Source: Diospyros lotus (Eukaryota; Streptophyta; Magnoliopsida; Ericales; Ebenaceae). Taken from it: a DNA stretch of 64,000 bases. Under the pieces are notes generated by a model. It was not told the origin of the DNA. It was given only the letters and a program-made list of their open reading frames with translations, and searched no databases. Positions 34,401 to 45,836 of this stretch are shown here, in pieces. Made by a program: the position numbers and the translations under genes. Every line of letters begins with the position of its first letter. Positions within the stretch are counted from its first letter, which is position 1. The stretch is taken from positions 3,415,001 through 3,479,000 of the forward strand of contig NC_068339.1 in assembly GCF_014633365.1 (NCBI RefSeq), given 5' to 3'.

Positions 34401-37400
34401 ACATGGGGTAAGGAGTTTACCAACACTGGGCCTGAAAACACAAAGTGAAAGGTTGATTGAACAGAGGAGGCAATCTAATCATTGTTTCAGATGCGGGGAT
34501 CGATACTTCCCTGGGCACCAGTGCAAGAAGCAATTGCTTCTACTAGAAGGGGAGGAGGAGAATGTTAAAGAAGAAGAAATGTTGGATGTGCCTGAGGAAG
34601 GAGACGAAGACAATGGGGAGATCTCTTTACATGCCTTGAGAGGGCTGGCCAACAACAAAATCATCAAGGTGGAGGGGAAGGTTGGAGGAAGTAAGTTGAT
34701 GATTCTCATTTGACAGTGGGAGTACCCACAGTTTTTTGGATAAAGGTACTGCCAAGCGGTGAAAATGCCCATTAATTAGCACATAACCACTCTCAGTAAT
34801 AGTAGCTAATAGAAGTAAGGTGATGAGCAAGTCAGCTTGCACTAATTTCCGTTGAGAGATGAGCGTGAGGTGTTTGAGGCAGACTTGAGGTTATTAAAAT
34901 TGGGGGGATGTGAGGTGGTCTTGGGGGTAGATTGGATGAAGCAAGTGAGCCCCATTTGCTTCGATTTTAATAGGATGGAGGTGATTTTTGAGAGAGAGGG
35001 GAAGGGAATGACATTGGTGGGCAGCAAGGAAGTCGGAGTATATAAGATGATCATGGGGAAACGTTTACAGAAGATGCTCAGGCAAAAGTTAACTCAAGTG
35101 GCCCAACTCTTCTTTATATAGATGGTGGAAGAAGAGGAGAAGGATACAAAGGGAGACGGTGAACTATTCCTGGTAGTTAGCAGCCCTTCTCAATCAGAGT
35201 CGGAGGTAAATCAACTTGACCTACTTCATATGCTTTTGTTTGAATATGAGTTCTCTTTAGGGAGCCCACAACTCTACCCCCTCCTCGAACCCATGATCAT
35301 TCCATCAATTTGAAATCCAATTCTGAACCCTTTAATGCAAGAGCCTACACCCCCCCCCCCCCCCCCCCCCAGCCCCTGAAAACACAAATAGAGCAAATGG
35401 TCAAAGACATGTTACAACAGTCCCTAATCTAGCCTAGCCACAGTTCTTACGCATCCATAGTACCGTTGGTAAAAAAGAAGGATGGATCATGGCGTTTCTG
35501 TATAGATTACCGCCAACTAAACGCCATGACTATCAAAGACAAATACCCAATCCCACTCATTGAAGACCTCTTAGATGAATTAATGGATGCAACCATTTTT
35601 TCTAACCTCAATCTAAGAGCTGGCTATCACCAGATTCGAATGAGCCCTAAGGATGTACCCAAAATTGCCTTCTAAACTCACCAAAGCCATTACGAGTTCT
35701 TGGTAATGTCCTTTGGCCTTACCAATGCCGCAGCTACTTTCCAATCTTTGATGAACCACATTTTTGAACCTCACTTAAGAAACTTTATCTTAGTATTCTT
35801 TGATGATATATTGGTGTATAGCCGTACTTTCGATCAACACTTTACACACCTTAAGGCCACCTTTGAGATCCTTAGAGTCAACCAATTGCATATTAGAAGA
35901 TCAAAGTGTTCTTTTGCTGAAAGGTAGGTGGAGTACCTTAGGTTCATTATCTCAGGCCAAGGGGTTAGCACAAACCCGAAGAAGGTAACGGCCATGTAGT
36001 CTTGGCCAAGACCGAACACCCTAAAAGCACTAAGGGGGTTTCTAGGCCTAATGGGGTACTACAAAAGATTTGTGAAGAATTATGAGATCATTAGTAAGCC
36101 CTTAACTCAGTTACTGAAGAAAGAAGGGTTCAAGTGGGGAGATCAGGCTGAGGCAACCTTTAAACAACTCAAGAGGGCTATGAGTGAGGCCTCGGTGTTG
36201 GGCCTACCTAATTTTAACAAGACCTTCGTGTTGGAAACAAACGTGTGCAAAACTAGAGTTGGGAGTAGTGTTGATGCAGGAGGGAAGGCCTCTAACCTTT
36301 CTCAATCAAGCCTTAGCTCCTAGACATATGGGCTAAGCATTTGAGGAGTTTATGGCCGTATTGATGGCGGTGGACAAATAGAGACACTACCTAGAAGGGG
36401 GCCAACGTGATCAAAGACTTACTATTAAAGTTTGAAGTTTTTGCTACAGCAAAAGCTACACACTCAATTACAAAAGAAGGGTATGGCAAAATTCAAGTCC
36501 CTTGACTATACTATACAATACAAGAAGGGAAAGAATAATGTAGTGGCCGATGCATTCTCCAAATGCCAAGAGGAGGGAGAAACAGTAGCCATAACTGCCT
36601 TGGTACCTAACTGGTATCAAGAAGTGGCCACCAGTTATGATACCGATGAGCAGATTAGAGGATTACTGGAGCAGTTGATTTTGAACCCCTCCAGCAAACC
36701 AGGGTATACGCTTAAGAATGGGGTTATTTAATACAAAGGAAGAATAGTGATTGGGGACAGACATGACCTCAAGCAAAAGATACTCCAAACTCTACATTAG
36801 TCCCCACTGGGAGGGCACTCGGGGATTCAAAATACATACCACAAGATAAAGCAACTTGAATTGCCCACTTGATGGAGGAAGTAGAAGTAGCCGTAGCATA
36901 TGGTAGTTAGCGGTTGTATAGAAGCCTGGGTAGGAACAATTCTTTTTTCAAATTGCCCGCTTGATGGAGGAGATTAGTATAAATACACACTAATCTCTCT
37001 CACAAAGCATGAATGAATTGAATCCTAAAATTCTTTCTCAATTCTCCTACGCTCTCTCTCTCTCTTTCTTTCCTTCTCCCTCTTTTCCGGTCGAGTTCTT
37101 CTATCAGAATTCTCTGGAATTCCTCACGAAATTCCTGAGGCAAACTTGTCAGTTCCATTGGATCTGACAAGGTTCTCCAAAAGTAGAATCCATATCGTAG
37201 TTTAGAAATTGTGAAGACATGATTGGACTGCTAACAAGAAGGCTTAATTGTGGGGTGTAATGTAGAGCACATGATGGTGGTACAAATGTTGGCCATGATC
37301 CTTGGACAGCATGGCCTTAGGCCTTCTGCATTACTAATTACTATGTCTGTCAATATGAGCTGAGCTAGTTCAATTATAGGATGCCATTCTTGAGTGATCC

Positions 37401-40400
37401 TGGCCACCACACTTAGTGGCTATTAGGTATTACTACCTCTTGCCTATGCTCCAACAAATTTGTACTTTTTGGCCATACAAAATGAAAAGACTATGTGGAC
37501 TTACCTTGATATGTATGTAGTTCCTTTTATTAGAAGTTCAATATCTTATTTGACCTTTTTTTTTTCTTTTGTTGTTAATGATCCTTGCATCCCTGCCCCT
37601 TTTCCACTTCTATTTTTTCTCTCAAAGATTGGTTGTTTTTGTCCCTTCATAAAAATTTGTTACTTCGAGGTGTCTGGTCCATTTCGATTTTCTTTTCCTG
37701 CTCTGTTTTCTTTTTCTCAATGTTCTAAAAATCGGCCTAGGCGGCCGCTGGCTGCCCCAAAATTGCCCTAGTCAGGCCTCCTAAGCATCGGCCCGAGTAA
37801 TCGGCCGACTTGGGCGCCTAGTCGGCCCGTGCGCCTAGGCGCCCAATTCGTTGGCTTTAAATATCAGCTATTTTTAGGGTTTTTTTTAACTAAATCATTA
37901 AATCGAACCTCTCAGCGTCTCCCCCTCTCACTCTCTTCTCACCTCAATGCTGTCGTCTCAACACTGCCAAGCTTCATTGGCCCGCCAGTAGCTCACCGTC
38001 GTCGTTCCGTCCAGCTCCATCCTCGTCGCCAAGCTTCATCGTCATCGCCTCTTAGCCTTAGCGTCCTCCTCATCCTCGTTGCCTTAGCGTCATTGCCGTC
38101 ACACCCGTCCTCACCGTTGAGCTCCATCTCCGCCGCAGCAAGCACCATCTCCGTCGTAACTTCTCTCTCTCTCTGGTTATTGGGGCGTTTGCTGCGTTTC
38201 GGTTTCTTGTTTCTGATTTTTGTTTTTATTTTTTATTTTATTTTATTTTTCTTTTCTATTTATATATAATTATTAGATTTATATTTAGTTTTTATTATTA
38301 ATTATATATATTCTATAATATTTCCAAGAAATCCACTTACCTGCTTGCTTATAGTATTGATTGTATGACTAAATTAAAATGTTGTTTATCCACTATTCAT
38401 GAAAATGATTTCCATTCAGAAGAAGAAGAAGAAGATGAGCAAGAGCTCAATGAATTTGATTTTGAGTCTGAAGAAGATCATGTATTAGAAGAATATGGAG
38501 ACGAAAAAGTCCAATTAGATAGTTAGATACTTAGATTCTTCAAGTATGGTTTATGTTGCATTATTTTTGCTTTTGTCTTATTGAACCTAGAACTGATCTA
38601 CAACAATTTGTTTTCTCATGCTTAATTCTATATTTCACTTGTCATTCCATTATTGTTGTATTATTAGTTTATGTTGCATTATTAATACTTTTCAAATTTG
38701 ATTTAATTAAAAATAACGTCAAATTACATCACAAAGTTTAAAAAATAAAAAAAAAAATAGCAATTTTCCTAGGCCCCGCCTAGGCGCTAGGCCCCAGCCT
38801 GGTGCCCGACTAGCACCTAGTGCCTTTTAGAACACTGCTTTTTCTCTTCATGTTTTTCCCTTTTTATCATGGATTAGTTGATAAAGTGATACCCTTCAGT
38901 TTTTTTTTTTTTGGGGGGGGGGGTCCATGTATTAAATAATTGCAAACCTAAAGTTCTATAACATGCTATCTTTCTCTCACGTGGATTGAGATGCTTTGAA
39001 TCAGATGGTGTGATTTATAGTTTTTGATGTCTATATCAAAAATTGGTGAAGAAAAAATGATACAAGAAAAGCCCAAGAATTAAATGGGGAGATTTAAAAG
39101 TTGAAAACAAGCTTTCTTTAAGGAAAAAATATGTGTCAAAAGAGCTTGGATTGTTGAAGGAGTAGCTAACCAAATGTGAACTGAAATTGCCAGTATCATT
39201 TGGAATATGGAAAAAATAATTCTAGGAGAGTCGAGGGGAAAAGTCCCAAAAAGAAAAAAGAAAAGTCTTAGTGGCAGATTAAGAGGTACAAGAAAAAAAA
39301 ATCAAAACTAAGTTGCTATGAGACTTAACATACATGTTGTAATGAAGAAAATGTAGAAAAATATATTTTGGCCAAAAAGGAAGCTAATAAGTCATTTTTA
39401 GTAAAACAAAGTCTAAAGCTTATAAAATTTTGTACTGATGGATTAATGCAAAAGATGGGCACTATCAATTTTAATATTAATCTATGCCCTGAATTTACAA
39501 CCAATTGCTCTCTTGCAGGAGGTTCATGACTACTTGAAGACCCTTTGTCCTGACTTGCATATTACCCGTGGTGAATACGATGAAGACACACGTTACCCAG
39601 AGACCAAAACGCTGACAATTGGTCAATTCAAGCTTGGAATATGCCATGGTCATCAGGTTTGATTCCTTTATTACCCCTGATAGCACTTGTCCTCAGTCCT
39701 TGCTTGAAGATAATAAACAAAAAGTCAGGTTCTCCTAGACATCTAGTGGAGGTTACACTTCTTTTCAGCATTCTAATTCCTGATTCAAGCTTCTGTAACC
39801 AACTTACTGTTGTTGTTCAGACGCTTCATATCATTTCACCAACCTGCTGTAACAGAAACCTCAGGTTGAATTGTGTCATATAATCCCACGAAGTTGCAGA
39901 AACTCTAAAAAAAATCTTTTATGCAGATTCACTATGTAGGACTAGAAGTATTGCATGCCTTTATCTGATTTCAACAAATCGTTTATCCTGATAGAATCTC
40001 AATTTATACTTTGAAATAAATAGTTTGTTTTTTTAATGCTATGGTTATCTAAAAGACTATACAATCTGATGAGATCTAACAAAACAACCTAATTACATAA
40101 AATTGATACTGAAGGTGGCCCTTACCTTGCATTTTTGGAAATTTTGAGAATCACCAAATATTTTAGATTGACCAGTAAAACACTTGAACGGGAACTAAAC
40201 ACAAATAAGTTGCAAAGGATGCTAGAGAAAATGGCTTTTTTGGCTTTTTGTGTCCTTTATTCAAACCAAAACACCGGCAATTGTAGCTCATCATTTTCTA
40301 TATATTACTGCAACATCATTTTGGATGAATAAGGCATATAAAAGTTCTGCTCCTGCAAGATTCCTAAAAATTAGAAGAGGTATTATTTGCTGAGCTTCAT

Positions 40401-40994
40401 CTTTCCTGCCATACAAGAATTGATGACTGCAGTAACTTGGAAAATTATTCATGTTTTACAATTACTTTTTCCTTGCACAATTGCACCATGTCAGGCATGT
40501 GTTATACCAAGTAGAAAATCATCTTGACTCGTGAACAACTTGAAACAGGAAACGTTTCGTTATGTTCTCCTTTCGTTATTTTATTTTTCTCAATTTTCTT
40601 TGGCTGCTCTAGGAAAGTGTATGAATAATGATTATGTTGTATTTTCTCAATCAATAATTGCCACTCTTTCTTATTTTATGGTCTGAAGGTTATTCCATGG
40701 GGGGACTTGGACTCACTGGCCATGCTTCAGAGGCAGCTGGATGTTGACATTCTTGTCTCAGGTCATACCCACCAGTTCACAGCCTACAAACACGAGGCAG
40801 GGGTTGTAATAAACCCAGGGTCGGCTACAGGTGCTCACAGCAGCGTAACCTATGATGTCAACCCCAGCTTTGTCCTCATGGACATAGATGGCCTCCGTGT
40901 TGTGGTTTATGTTTATGAACTCATTGATGGCGAGGTTAAGGTCGACAAGATTGACTTTAAGAAGACAACGACGACCTCTCAAGCCGCGCACTGA
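31457..40994 (+). CDS. VPS29: VPS29, retromer subunit (three coding exons, 191 aa)
   Basis: Exons: 31457-31588, 39519-39656, 40689-40994; phases are all 0 with GT-AG introns. The start [20 protein letters not shown] and the end [17 protein letters not shown] match the near-invariant plant VPS29. The length (191 aa) is that of the family. The fold is a metallophosphoesterase-like scaffold without known catalytic need; the metal-site motifs GDLHIP, TGNLC, CHGHQV and SGHTHQF are all present. VPS29 works with VPS35 and VPS26 in the retromer on endosomes to recycle vacuolar sorting receptors and PIN carriers. The first coding intron is 7.9 kb and contains a broken gypsy element and a hAT-type element, both of which have to be spliced out. 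An ATG upstream in the same frame (about 31430) lacks conservation, so 31457 is chosen as start. Confidence 0.96.
33025..33357 (+). mobile_element. 5' LTR of a Ty3/gypsy element in the VPS29 intron
   Basis: Begins TGTCA and ends TGACA, a perfect terminal inverted repeat. It has a TATA box (CAGTATAAATACACAC, about 33150) and is followed three bases later by a primer-binding site. The 5 bases before it, AAGTT (33020-33024), match AGGTT (37170-37174) after the 3' LTR with one difference, the target duplication. It shares about 300 bases with 36877-37169. Confidence 0.9.
33361..33372 (+). other. Primer-binding site, initiator methionine tRNA type
   Basis: TGGTATCAGAGC, the complement of the 3' end of plant initiator tRNA-Met, three bases after the LTR. 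It marks where minus-strand DNA synthesis of the retrotransposon started. It is not a tRNA gene. Confidence 0.92.
33409..36853 (+). pseudogene. Broken gag-pol of the Ty3/gypsy element
   Basis: The coding region starts [18 protein letters not shown] (33409) with a coiled-coil-like stretch and stops at 33571. A gag core follows at 33748-34323 (in-frame stops near 33970 and 34321), then a zinc knuckle [14 protein letters not shown] (34484), then protease DSGSTHSF (about 34709, in another frame). Reverse transcriptase occupies about 35460-35930, with [10 protein letters not shown] and FFDDILVYS as active-site block, and reaches toward RNase H and the HSGI-type start of integrase (about 36780-36853). 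Most of integrase is missing. Multiple stops and frameshifts make it non-functional. It is read in the same direction as VPS29. Confidence 0.92.
35350..35370. repeat. Poly-C run of 21 bases
   Basis: Inside the broken pol region, between protease and reverse transcriptase; it adds an extra interruption of the frame. Confidence 0.9.
36877..37169 (+). mobile_element. 3' LTR of the gypsy element, lacking its first bases
   Basis: Matches 33053-33357 from GGAAGTAGAAGTAGCCGTAG to the terminal TGACA. The first 28 bases of the LTR are absent; instead the preceding sequence, AATTGCCCACTTGATGGAG (36860), is itself a piece of LTR interior also seen at 33127 and 36953. This points to a deletion that joined pol to the LTR through short repeats and removed integrase and the polypurine tract. 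Confidence 0.85.
37718..38837. mobile_element. hAT-type element, 1.1 kb, in the VPS29 intron
   Basis: Ends CAATGTTCTAAAA and CAGTGTTCTAAAA (reverse complement of the right end). A perfect 8-base target duplication CTTTTTCT lies at 37710-37717 and 38838-38845. Both ends are rich in GCCTAGGCG-type subterminal motifs. The interior has a GC-rich, CT-flanked part (about 37900-38200) and a stretch (38418-38523) encoding the acidic piece [20 protein letters not shown] before a stop, which resembles the acidic tail of plant hAT transposases. It is probably a deletion derivative of an autonomous element. Confidence 0.88.
38900..38923. repeat. Compound homopolymer T13-G11
   Basis: Thirteen T followed by eleven G in the VPS29 intron. 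Confidence 0.9.
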
Positions 40995-41795
40995 CTAGAA
41001 AGATGTTTGCTTTCTTCTTGTAGACCTTTTCTTCTGCAGTTAGTTAGATACATAACTGGTGAGCTTTTGATGCTTGTGATCATGGCATTTGAAATCTGCA
41101 TGTACCGAGGACTTAGTTCGTGTGCCTCTTTTCTTTTTTGTTTTATTGTTTTTTTTTTCTTCTGGTTTTCTGATATATGTAGAGGTAAATAGTCCCAAAA
41201 GGAGGGGGGGTGAATTGGAGCAGATAAATAGTGGTTTTGATGTTCCAAGATATCAACAGTGCTTGGTTGTTTTCGCGTGTTGTTAGGAGAATGAAGCTGT
41301 AATCTTGACTTGACCGTGTTAGGCTGCACTCGTACAAGGATTGGTATAAGATATAAGACCACTGCTTTGTGTTTGTGTTACATGGAATATTTTTGAAGTT
41401 TTATAGAATTGCTTTTATTGCATCCAAGAGAGGATAGAATAATTTTCAAAATGTGGAGGAGCGTCTCTGTTTTAGTTTAGTGCCATTATCCTTAAAATAA
41501 TCATCAAATAGATGTTTTTTATGCATTGAAATATGATTTAAATGCCGATATTATCTAAAGGGTAAATTAGATAATTTTTTGAATGACTTCTCTAATTTAT
41601 ATTTAGCACTTTTGAGATTTTTGTTAGATCACAATATATAGTATATTCTCCCTATTTTACAAATTACACTCAATTCTACTCCAAATAATTATTAGTGGGT
41701 TCATGTAATTTTATAAAATTTTGAAAGGAGGTCCTAAACAATGAAGAGTGGTATGTGTATTTATAGCAAAAGTTAGGATTGGTGAGGGTAATTTT
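40995..41795. other. 3' flank of VPS29
   Basis: Contains the likely VPS29 3' UTR (T-rich tract at about 41128-41165) and an AT-rich spacer. No further gene is seen. Confidence 0.6.
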
Positions 41796-41942
41796 CAAGG
41801 TTGTTAAAATCGTAAAAGGGTTTTCGACATATAAAATTTTAAAATCGAGTGTAATTCAATTTTAAAATTGTAAATTTGTAAAGGTTTTTGATATAAAAAA
41901 TTATAAAATTATACTTGTAAAATTGAGAGTTTAACAACCATG
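41796..41942. mobile_element. 147-bp hAT-like MITE (CAAGGTTGTTAAA ends)
   Basis: Ends CAAGGTTGTTAAA and CATGGTTGTTAAA (reverse complement of the right end). The flanks GTAATTTT (41788-41795) and ATAATTTT (41943-41950) form an 8-base duplication with one difference. It has the same length and interior (TTCGACAT, GAGTGTAATTCAATTTTAAA) as the copy at 6995-7141. Confidence 0.85.
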
Positions 41943-42019
41943 ATAATTTTTCTTAATCTAATTATTTTTTTGAGAATGGATGCCTATTTATTTTCAATTA
42001 TTTTTATTTATTTCCATTT

Positions 42020-42045
42020 AAAAAAAAAAGGGGGGGGGGGGGGGG
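42020..42045. repeat. Compound homopolymer A10-G16
   Basis: Ten A followed by sixteen G in the spacer upstream of the next gene. Confidence 0.9.
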
Positions 42046-42549
42046 TTGGATCAGTGGTCAACCAACCGGACCGCACAATTTAGAACACCATTAGCCCGAC
42101 CCGTCTGTCCGGCCGCGCGGCGGATAAGGACGGGATATAATTTGATCCGAACAGCGGCCCAATGGCTTTTGCCAGCGTCGAAGTAGTTGTCAACGGTAAA
42201 AGGATTTCAAATTTGAAATTCGAATTATGAGCGTCTTAGGACTGAGCGGGCCCATCAACCCTGGGACCCGTTCGGTCCGTTCCCACATTTTTTATTCCTT
42301 CTTTATATTTTCTTAATAATAATTAAAATTAAATTCCCTTATTAGCATCCTTACTCGCGAGTAGTCGCTCAGCACGCCACTTCCCCGCTCCAGTTGACAG
42401 GCACAACGGTTCCACGAATAGCTGGCAATGATACCGCGCGTGGGAAAGAAACCTAGTCGGTGGCGACTGGAGGAAAACACGGGATCATATTGTTTTTGAG
42501 TTTTCTCAAAATTCCCGCCCAAATGCCAATTGGCAAAGAGCACAGTAAC

Positions 42550-42671
42550 TTCTCTGTATAAATCTCTTTCCATTTCTCTCTCTCTCTCTCTATCTGCTCC
42601 TCGCATTCTGTATTCATCGTTTCGTTCGTCTGTTACCTCTCAATTCTATCTTTCTCTTTGTACAAGGAGCA
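42550..42671 (+). promoter_or_regulatory. CT-rich leader of the 363-aa protein gene
   Basis: CTCTCTCTCTCTCTCTATCTG (about 42577) and further pyrimidine-rich sequence directly before the ATG form a Y-patch-like plant leader. Further upstream (42100-42290) the DNA is unusually GC-rich, with a CGGGCCCATCAACC box at about 42248 (GGGCCC is a TCP-type site). Confidence 0.4.
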
Positions 42672-45600
42672 ATGGGGGACTCTGTCAAGGATCAGTCTGC
42701 TTCTGCCTCCGGTCCGAACCTTAAACCCTAATCTCTCTAGCAATATGTGTGTTTGTTTCTATTTGTTCTTTCTTGTTGTGTGTTTGATGAATTTGGTTAC
42801 TGACTTTGCAGCTGATAAAGGGAGATCGTCATCGAAACTCAGGTATCCGCTACGATCGGCCACCAAGCCGAAGGAGGAGAAACCACAGGCGGGCAATTCG
42901 TCGAACTCCTCTGTCCCCAAGAAGTATGAGCCTCTTGTTTCTTTCCTTTTTGTTAGGCTCTTGTTTCTTTTCCTTTTCTATCGTTTTTTTATTTTTATTT
43001 TTTGAATTGTTTTTTGCAGTTTTGGGATTTCTTCAATATTTTCTGTTCCTCTGGAGGGACATAAAAAACAGAATCATTAGTTGATTGTTGTTACTAGTAA
43101 TTTAAATTAAGAGTTTGATTTTGTGTGCATGCCTCCTGTTATCAAATGATCTGGTATCGGTATGCTAAGGTTTAGTTACTTTCTATAGATTGGTGGTGTT
43201 TATGAAGGTGCATAAAGAAAAAAAAGATAACTGAAGAAAAGAAAGAGGCATGATGTTGAATTGCCGTGTATTGGTGAGGAAATACTCAAATAGGAAAAAT
43301 GTTACTGGATGGTCCAACAAAAGAGTAAATATGATGCTGGGCATTAGAAATTTCAATTATGCAAGATGTGATAGCAGCATGGCAGAATGTTGCTTGTATG
43401 CTGTTGTTATTTTAACTTCATATGAATTACTGTAAGCAAACTGCATACCTGATATGAACAAGTCTTACTCCCATTTAGTAGAGATTACTGATTCTACGTG
43501 TATTCAAACTGATATTAAAGAGTTGTTGGTGTCACCATTCTGTCTATTAATTTGATGCTAGAGAAGACTCATTTTTCTTTCATTTTTTTTGCTATATCCA
43601 GTTAGTACAGATTTTTCTATTGTTTATTGTTTGATTTTTTTTTCTGCCCTTGAATTACAGTATAAGTTTGAAGATTCTAAATTAGCATTCAGTTACTTAT
43701 ATAATCACCAGCCTTTCTGAAATTGATTTTCTGTCACATGATCTGAAGACAACTGAACTCTGGAAAAATAAATCTTAATATGACCTCTGTTCCTGAAACG
43801 AAAATTGTGCAATTTTTGAACTGAAGTCACTGCAGACAGTGTGCATGTTTCTGGAAAGAATTTGTTTTATAAAGGAGATGTTTAACTCCCCTTCCTTCCA
43901 GAATCCCTTCAGGGTTTGGCCAAACAACTTTGATGGAATACAATCTTAGCTCTTTATAATTTATTCCTTTGTGGTTCCCTGTTATAACAAAAAGGCTATC
44001 TACTGATATGTTCCTGGGGTGCGTATTTCTAGAGGAAGACCTTCATCAAGCGTAAGTAAGAGCGTAGGCATCCTTGATATACCTGCAAAGGACAAACCAG
44101 GGAAGCCCCCCAGGAGGCTCTCTACTCCTGCCAAGACCACTGTCAGCCCTGCTCCTGCATCAAGAACAGTTGGCAATATCACTCCAATTTCTGAGACTAG
44201 GTCAAAAAGGTCTACTTATAGTCAATCAAAAAATGCCACACCACTTTCTGAAGTTTCCAGATCATCAAACCGAAAGAAATTCAGTGTTCTGTCATCAGCT
44301 TCATATTGGCTGTCACAGATTAAGCTCTCTGAATCTGCCGCCAAGCACAAAATCTCACTTGGGTTTTTCAAACTTGCATTGGAGGCTGGATGTGAGGTAT
44401 GGTAGATCATTTTTGCCTTTTGTAACTCGATAAAATAAGACATACATCTTTAGTGGATTGTTTCTACTCTTGTTTGTTGTAATATCTTTAGGGCTTAGAA
44501 GTTAGATGTAATGTCTTCATTGAATATTTGACCATAAATAGATTTGGTTGGAGAGCTAAAATCCATATAGGCCGTGTCACTTAGAGGAATTAACGTCTAG
44601 CATTTTGTTGTTAGTCATACAAATCAACTTGCATTCTTTTGTTCTATATATGCTGGGATGTTGTTAGTCGTTTCCTGATGTGGTAAAATTTATTTTTGTT
44701 GTACCAAAAGATTATCTACAAAATTTCATTATTTTCCTGTGAAACTGCTAATATTGACACCCACTTTTTTTCTTCTTTTCTCCTCACATTTCTATTTGTT
44801 ATTGTTTTTCATTATTTTTAATTTGCTTTAAAATATTGGTTCAGCCTCCTCAAAAAATGAGGAATGAGCTCAAGTCTTACGCATGTCGACATAACTTGGC
44901 CGAGCTTGGAGAACCTGTGAAAGAATTATTTGAGAGCTATGATATTCTTGAAAGCTTGGAGCAGCTGCAAGTGTCTGAATCCTGTTCCCAAATGCCTGAA
45001 GAGGGAACTCGTTCATCCGATGATGATGTACACAGCTCTTCTTCAGTTACTGGAACTAGGAAACTGAAACCAAAGTCTCTGAACCCCGATGCCACTGCTC
45101 AGAATTCTGAAGTCAAAGAATCAGCCAAGCAAGGTGCTACGCAGAAAGATAACCTTCGAATGAAGACTCGGGGAACTTTGAATAAAAATTCTGTGAACAC
45201 CAGAACTGATCCAGAAACTGCAGGGCGTTTTGCATCAAAAAAGTCCCAAAAGCCAACCAAGAATGAATGCGATAAAAAGAAGGATAAGAACAAACAAGGA
45301 AAGAATGCTGCTTCTGAACAAGGTAAAAAAGAGTGTAATTAATTCTATAACCGTAATACATTGGCATTCATATAAATTGACCTTTTTATTTTTATAGGTT
45401 CAGTCAATCCCTTGCCTGCAGACGAGCCACTCCAGGAAAACAAAGAAAACATGGTAAGTACTATTTAGCAAAACCAATGAGATAATACAATGATCTTTTG
45501 TTTGTTTATCATTTCAACCTGAACATTGAAGTGCACTAGATTCTTGCCTAGGGATTTTTTTTTTGTCTTCTCAATTTTTTAAGCAAGGTTGACATGTCTA

Positions 45601-45836
45601 GAATTGGCTGTCGCGACCCTACTACAGAAAAAGGAAAGAAATAAAAGGAAAAACAAACAGTAAGAGCGCGACTGGAACCACTCTGCTATTGCACCACCCA
45701 TTTGCAAACAGCAGGAGGGGGTGGGACTTGGTTTAGTGTGCTTATAACTGTTTAGCTCCACACTTACAAATTTTATTTGTACAATTATTTGTAGGATGCT
45801 CCAATGTCGGAACAGATCAGTTTGATTGAAGTCTAG
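42672..45836 (+). CDS. Unnamed plant-specific protein, six exons, 363 aa
   Basis: Exons: 42672-42711, 42812-42923, 44033-44396, 44845-45322, 45398-45453, 45795-45836; all GT-AG and in phase. The N-terminal third is basic and low in complexity (RYPLRSATKPKEE, PGKPPRRLSTPAKTTVSPAP). The centre is a conserved block, FSVLSSASYWLSQIKLSES, AAKHKISLGFFKLALEAGCE and LKSYACRHNLAELGEPVKEL, ending in a short helical stretch (ELFESYDILESLEQLQVSES). The C-terminal part is Ser/Thr/Lys-rich and highly charged, then ends DAPMSEQISLIEV. I recognise the central block as common to flowering plants, but know no established function. Basic disordered arms around a small helical core suggest a nuclear or cytoskeleton-associated protein; that is inference. 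No key defect is visible. Confidence 0.88.

Noticed and set aside
37829..38269. 146-codon + strand ORF, Ser/Leu-rich
   Set aside because: It sits wholly within the hAT element and is made of CT-rich leader-like sequence.
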